Positions 6,931 through 9,205 of a stretch of 9,205 nucleotides of DNA are shown here, piece by piece. The DNA is taken from assembly GCA_903822375.1 (NCBI GenBank), contig CAIJOU010000695.1:1-9205 (forward strand), given 5' to 3'. The translations under genes and the position numbers were made by a program. Numbering within the stretch: position 1 is the first letter of the stretch; the number at the start of each line of letters is the position of its first letter. This stretch comes from Candidatus Hydrogenedentota bacterium. GTDB lineage: Bacteria > Hydrogenedentota > Hydrogenedentia > Hydrogenedentales > CAITNO01. The notes under the pieces are model-generated. The model was given only the letters and a program-made list of their open reading frames with translations, ran no database searches and was not told where the DNA came from.

Positions 6931-8022
6931 TTATGGGAGCCTTGGAACATCCTTGCCTCCCATCGCGTCGAGTTCTTTGAGCGCGTTGACGGTCTGCGCG
7001 GTCATGGGCCATTGACCCGGGTAGCGCAGAAATTCCACGTGGCCGTCCATAAAGAGCACGTTGCCGCCGCTGGGGACATGGTTCTCCGGGCGCTCGATAA
7101 GAACGGGAATCTTTGACTGCATCATGGCGACAACCGCGGGGTTGTTTATGTCGGTGACCAAGGACCGTTCAACGCCCTCCCTGAGTTGATAGATTACGCT
7201 TCCGCCGCCCGACCCCGTTCCCGCCGGGACCGTCAGGTCACCATCCAGGAGCAGGCCCTTCGTCATGTGTTCCTTATACGCCGCGCAGAAGGCCGCGACA
7301 TCCTTGTCGTCGGTAACGGCGTAATCGAGGTAGAAGTAGGATTCATCGTCTATTGCCCCCTCTTTCCGTTCACGCCATTTCTCCGAACCGGCGAGCGACG
7401 GGCAAATCAGGACATTCGCGTCAGTCAGGTACTCGGGATAGATTTCGTTCTTGGCCGACATCAACTGGCCCGGCGTGCTGGACAGATGGGGAAACTTCAT
7501 GCCCTTGCTCTCGTTGGAGAACATTTTGTAGACGATACCCATCTGCTTGAGATTGTTCTGGCAGGAGGAGCGGCGCGCCGCCTCGCGGGCGCGAGAAAGC
7601 GCGGGCAGCAGGATGGCCGGCATGACCAGCATGAAGAGCAGCATGATCACGATGTTGATGTAGCCGATTACCAGCCCGGCAACCGCCAGTCCGCGGGCGT
7701 CGGGGGACATGCGGCCGTCTCTGATCTTGGACAGGGAAATGTGTCCGAGGCTCACGGCGGGGATGGACGCCACCGGAAAGAGGCAGAGCACAAACGACAG
7801 TATGCCGAAGACGAGACTGAGGATCGCCAGCGACTTGGAATCGTCCGGAATCGACGGTGGCGGCGAATATGCCTGCGCCGGCACAACGGGGATGGGTGGC
7901 GGGGTGTCTACCATGGGGCACTCTATGGTGGCGCCGCATCCCCCGCATTTTATGGCCTGGCCCGCATACTGGTCAGGAACGTCCAGGTGCGCCCCGCAAT
8001 TCGGACAGGTGTGCTGGATCAT
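6931..8022 (-). CDS. Zinc-ribbon + DUF4190 + H-X9-DG pseudopilin-like membrane protein (long paralogue)
   Basis: 363 aa. Domains in order: a zinc ribbon with C6-x2-C9 and C26-x2-C29; a Pro-rich linker (about 36-60); two membrane segments of DUF4190 type (about 65-98 and 110-140); the segment ILLPALSRAREAARRSSCQNNLKQMG (137-162), which in DUF1559/prepilin-like proteins directly follows the pilin helix; then an exported domain ending in the H-X9-DG-type motif (H315, D326-G327) and a short tail KDVPRLP absent from its paralogue. The canonical prepilin leader (G/FTLIEL) is missing, its place taken by the DUF4190 helices. The start at 8022 is firm, with AAGGAGG (complement of 8030-8036) 7 nt upstream. 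It is probably the first gene of a two-gene operon. Function unknown; a membrane-anchored scaffold or sensor-like protein is only a guess. Confidence 0.87.
   Translation of the reverse strand: MIQHTCPNCGAHLDVPDQYAGQAIKCGGCGATIECPMVDTPPPIPVVPAQAYSPPPSIPDDSKSLAILSLVFGILSFVLCLFPVASIPAVSLGHISLSKIRDGRMSPDARGLAVAGLVIGYINIVIMLLFMLVMPAILLPALSRAREAARRSSCQNNLKQMGIVYKMFSNESKGMKFPHLSSTPGQLMSAKNEIYPEYLTDANVLICPSLAGSEKWRERKEGAIDDESYFYLDYAVTDDKDVAAFCAAYKEHMTKGLLLDGDLTVPAGTGSGGGSVIYQLREGVERSLVTDINNPAVVAMMQSKIPVLIERPENHVPSGGNVLFMDGHVEFLRYPGQWPMTAQTVNALKELDAMGGKDVPRLP
6959..7098 (-). repeat. 140-bp direct repeat, copy 2 (3' part of long paralogue)
   Basis: Identical partner of 5981-6120. It encodes the stretch from IERPENH to DAMG of the long paralogue, after which this copy continues with GKDVPRLP and its stop. 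Confidence 0.95.
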
Positions 8023-8082
8023 GATACTCCCTCCTTTTAGTGTCCCGGCACTGGGTCTTGGATGGTCCGTTGACCCTTAAGT

Positions 8083-8111
8083 ATGATAGACCTTTGTTGT
8101 GTTATTTTCCA
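8083..8111 (-). promoter_or_regulatory. Candidate promoter of the H-X9-DG paralogue pair
   Basis: On the minus strand TGGAAA (complement of 8106-8111, 4 of 6 matches) is followed by a 17-nt spacer and TATCAT (complement of 8083-8088, 5 of 6). It lies about 60 bp upstream of the ATG at 8022, between that gene and the palindrome cluster. Spacing is ideal but the -35 is weak. Confidence 0.4.
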
Positions 8112-8147
8112 GTGCAGGCTGAGCAATGCGCGTGGAACGGCTGTGCG

Positions 8148-8517
8148 TTGGCCCCCTCCGGGGACCTTTCCCGATGATGACCGTTACCACGGGTTCCCTT
8201 CGGTCACCCGTGGCTACTGTTGTTGGCCCCCTTCGGGGGCGCGGCGCGGACATTACGGGTTCCCGGTTCGGCTTCGCTCCACACGTGGCTACTGTTGTTG
8301 GCCCCCTTCGGGGGCGCAGTGCGGACATTACGGGTCCCCGGTTCCGCTTTGCTCCACACGTGGCTATTGTTGTGTGACCTCTTCGGGGGCGCAGTGCGGA
8401 CATTACGGGTTCCCGGTTCCGCTTTGCTCCACACGTGGCTATTGTTGTGTGACCGCTTCGGGGGTACGGTGCGGACATTACGGGTTCCCGGTTCCGTTTC
8501 GCTCCACCCGTGGCTGC
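8148..8517. repeat. Tandem array of five 75-bp units with REP-like palindromes
   Basis: The anchor GTGGCTAC/T/G occurs at 8210, 8285, 8360, 8435 and 8510, always exactly 75 bp apart. The anchor TTGG(CCCCC) occurs at 8148, 8223 and 8298 and degenerates to TGTG at 8373. Each unit holds a C-rich/G-rich hairpin (GCCCCC-TTC-GGGGGC at 8226-8240 is the clearest) followed by a GTGG-ending palindrome. Units 2 and 3 resemble each other most, as do 4 and 5, suggesting stepwise duplication. The palindrome stem is perfect in unit 1 (CCACGGGT/ACCCGTGG, 8187-8213), decayed in units 2-4 and partly restored in unit 5. Because 75 is a multiple of three, several reading frames stay open through the array; they are not genes. 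Confidence 0.93.
8187..8217 (-). repeat. REP-like palindrome with GTAG foot (left copy)
   Basis: CCACGGGT and ACCCGTGG form an 8-bp stem, followed by CTAC; on the minus strand it reads GTAG and then the hairpin. A GTAG- or GGAG-type tetranucleotide at the foot of a hairpin is the known signature of REPs served by RAYT transposases. Its exact 31-nt reverse complement lies at 8593-8623. Confidence 0.8.
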
Positions 8518-8535
8518 AATCACGCACGGACAAAG

Positions 8536-8584
8536 TCTCCGGAGGTGGTTATCTCCGGAGGTGTGTCTTGCCCCCGGAGGGGGC
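8536..8584. repeat. Twin CTCCGGAG palindromes and GC hairpin
   Basis: TCTCCGGAGGTG occurs twice, at 8536-8547 and 8552-8563 (16-bp spacing); each contains the self-complementary octamer CTCCGGAG. A GCCCCC-GGA-GGGGGC hairpin follows at 8570-8584. The block joins the tandem array to the inverted palindrome at 8593 and shares the C-rich/G-rich hairpin style of the array. Confidence 0.7.
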
Positions 8585-8592
8585 GCACAATA

Positions 8593-8659
8593 GTAGCCAC
8601 GGGTGACCGAAGGGAACCCGTGGATACGCGACCCCCACGCTGCGTCCCCGAAGGGGGCG
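8593..8659 (+). repeat. Inverted composite REP module (left of transposase)
   Basis: GTAG and a CCACGGGT/ACCCGTGG stem (8593-8623, exact reverse complement of 8187-8217) are followed after about 19 nt by a GCGTCCCC-GAA-GGGGGCG hairpin (8642-8659) that ends 6 bp beyond the transposase stop codon. The G-rich hairpin could also limit read-through of the minus-strand transposase transcript, but it has no T tract. Confidence 0.8.
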
Positions 8660-8665
8660 AACCCT

Positions 8666-9112
8666 TCAGTCGAGGTACTTCTCGTCGAAGGCAATGCCGG
8701 CTTCTTCGAGTAATTGTTTCAATTCGTCCCTGAAACTGATCGTCTTATGATGTTCCTGCTGGTTCTTGATGTACTGAATGACCGTCTCTTTTTCCGCGTG
8801 TGATTTCGTGAATGCGCCGTATCCGACCTGCCACCCGGGAAAATCGTAAAACCCCATGTCGCCGCGCATCCACGTCGTTGACGCGGCCTTCATGTCGCGG
8901 ATAAGGTTGGAAAGGGCGATAGTCGGGTGCAGGCTGATCAACATGTGCATGTGGTCGTCGACTGCGTTGGTGCGGTAGAGATGGCAGTTGTTGTGTTTCA
9001 GTATGCCCCAGTGGTAGTGGAAGAGTCTTTCGCGGCGGTCTTCCAATAGGGCGGGGGCGCGGCCTTTTGTGGAATAGACAAGGTGGTAGTAGATCTGCGT
9101 ATATGTGGACAT
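8666..9112 (-). CDS. Small HUH/Y1 transposase, REP-associated (RAYT) / IS200-TnpA type
   Basis: 148 aa, a near-complete single-domain Y1 transposase of the usual IS200/TnpA size. The HUH metal-binding motif is H54-M-H56 (DDHMHML) and the catalytic tyrosine is Y114 in the Y-x3-Q motif YIKNQ. IYYHLVYSTKGR at the N-terminus is a typical family opening. The family cuts and joins single-stranded DNA at hairpin ends, and RAYT members are thought to spread REP palindromes. I chose the ATG at 9112 because GGGAGGG (complement of 9118-9124) lies 5 nt upstream; a longer reading from 9190 would translate the palindrome itself. All catalytic residues are present, so it may be active. Mirrored palindromic modules lie on both sides, and no accessory tnpB is present. 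Confidence 0.92.
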   Translation of the reverse strand: MSTYTQIYYHLVYSTKGRAPALLEDRRERLFHYHWGILKHNNCHLYRTNAVDDHMHMLISLHPTIALSNLIRDMKAASTTWMRGDMGFYDFPGWQVGYGAFTKSHAEKETVIQYIKNQQEHHKTISFRDELKQLLEEAGIAFDEKYLD

Positions 9113-9128
9113 AGACACCCTCCCGATG

Positions 9129-9200
9129 TTGGCCCCCTTCGGGGACCATTTCCTCTCTTGATTATAACCACGGGTTCCGCTTCGCTCCACCCGTGGCTAC
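9129..9200 (-). repeat. Composite REP module upstream of the transposase
   Basis: TTGGCCCCCTTCGGGGACC (9129-9147) is followed by a 20-nt linker and the palindrome CCACGGGT/ACCCGTGG (9168-9196) ending in CTAC. The same order appears at 8148-8217, and inverted at 8593-8659. The linker contains the complement of TATAAT, so the module also forms the transposase promoter region. Confidence 0.85.
9161..9166 (-). promoter_or_regulatory. Possible -10 box of the transposase gene next to the REP hairpin
   Basis: A perfect TATAAT on the minus strand lies 48 bp upstream of the start codon, immediately downstream of the REP palindrome. The -35 position (complement of 9184-9189, TGGAGC) lies inside the hairpin and matches consensus poorly, so activity is uncertain. 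Confidence 0.4.
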
Positions 9201-9205
9201 TATTG

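Larger units (their letters stand above)
8593..9200 (-). mobile_element. Putative REP-associated transposase (RAYT/IS200-like) unit with mirrored two-hairpin ends
   Basis: The transposase gene is bracketed by composite modules in inverted orientation. On the left are GTAG plus palindrome at 8593-8623 and the TCCCC-GAA-GGGG hairpin at 8643-8659. On the right are the CCCC-TTC-GGGG hairpin at 9131-9147 and palindrome plus CTAC at 9168-9200. Order and spacing (about 20 nt between hairpins) mirror each other. The right module also matches the first module of the array (8148-8217) in direct orientation, so the boundaries of a mobile unit are uncertain, and the repeats may continue past the window. 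Confidence 0.7.

Noticed and set aside
7186..8040. 284-aa plus-strand frame opposite the long paralogue
   Set aside because: Antisense shadow; the minus strand has a zinc ribbon, membrane helices, the H-X9-DG motif and a strong ribosome-binding site.
8148..8517. CRISPR array
   Set aside because: The units are contiguous 75-bp tandem copies without unique spacers, and no cas genes are present.
8077..8694. 205-aa minus-strand reading frame with a 25-residue repeat (and similar frames on both strands)
   Set aside because: The repeat is the 75-bp palindromic array read in frame; 75 is divisible by three, so several frames stay open on both strands. No ribosome-binding site and no protein-like composition.
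8745..9149. 134-aa minus-strand frame overlapping the transposase, with GAGAGG before its ATG
   Set aside because: It runs in another frame entirely within the well-supported transposase gene and has no recognisable domain; the start context is probably chance.

Overview
The window is GC-rich bacterial DNA with exported beta-propeller proteins (a GH32/43-like propeller fused to an esterase, and a PQQ-repeat propeller) and a pair of H-X9-DG/pseudopilin-like membrane proteins. This mix is typical of planctomycete, Lentisphaerae or Hydrogenedentota-type genomes. That placement is inferred from gene content only; there is no phylogenetic marker gene.

Layout. 1-2526: a canonical sigma70-type promoter and a secreted propeller-hydrolase fusion (+). 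2544-3839: a convergent exported PQQ-type propeller (-). 3840-4397: a 558-bp gap with no recognisable gene. 4398-5489: a response regulator with an HD-GYP output domain (+). 5571-5823: a minus-strand stable-RNA unit made of promoter, tRNA-Gly(GCC), tRNA-Lys(CTT) and an intrinsic terminator. 5889-5920: a short ACGAAGG-type repeat. 5974-8022: two co-directional paralogues (-), the upstream one being zinc ribbon + DUF4190 + H-X9-DG protein and the downstream one lacking the zinc ribbon. Their last 140 bp of aligned coding DNA are identical. 8148-9205: a cluster of REP-like palindromes. It includes a 75-bp tandem array of five units and a small HUH/Y1 transposase of the REP-associated (RAYT/IS200-like) type, bracketed by mirrored two-hairpin modules.

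The genes do not form one pathway. The first two encode exported proteins that end tail to tail and need not be functionally linked. The HD-GYP regulator stands alone. The paralogue pair is probably one operon, with a 18-bp gap and the only clear ribosome-binding site before the first gene. The most interesting parts are the RAYT with its palindrome cluster, which has mirrored composite ends next to an exact-period array, and the paralogue pair, whose DNA identity points to recent gene conversion and which carries a pseudopilin-like region without a prepilin leader.
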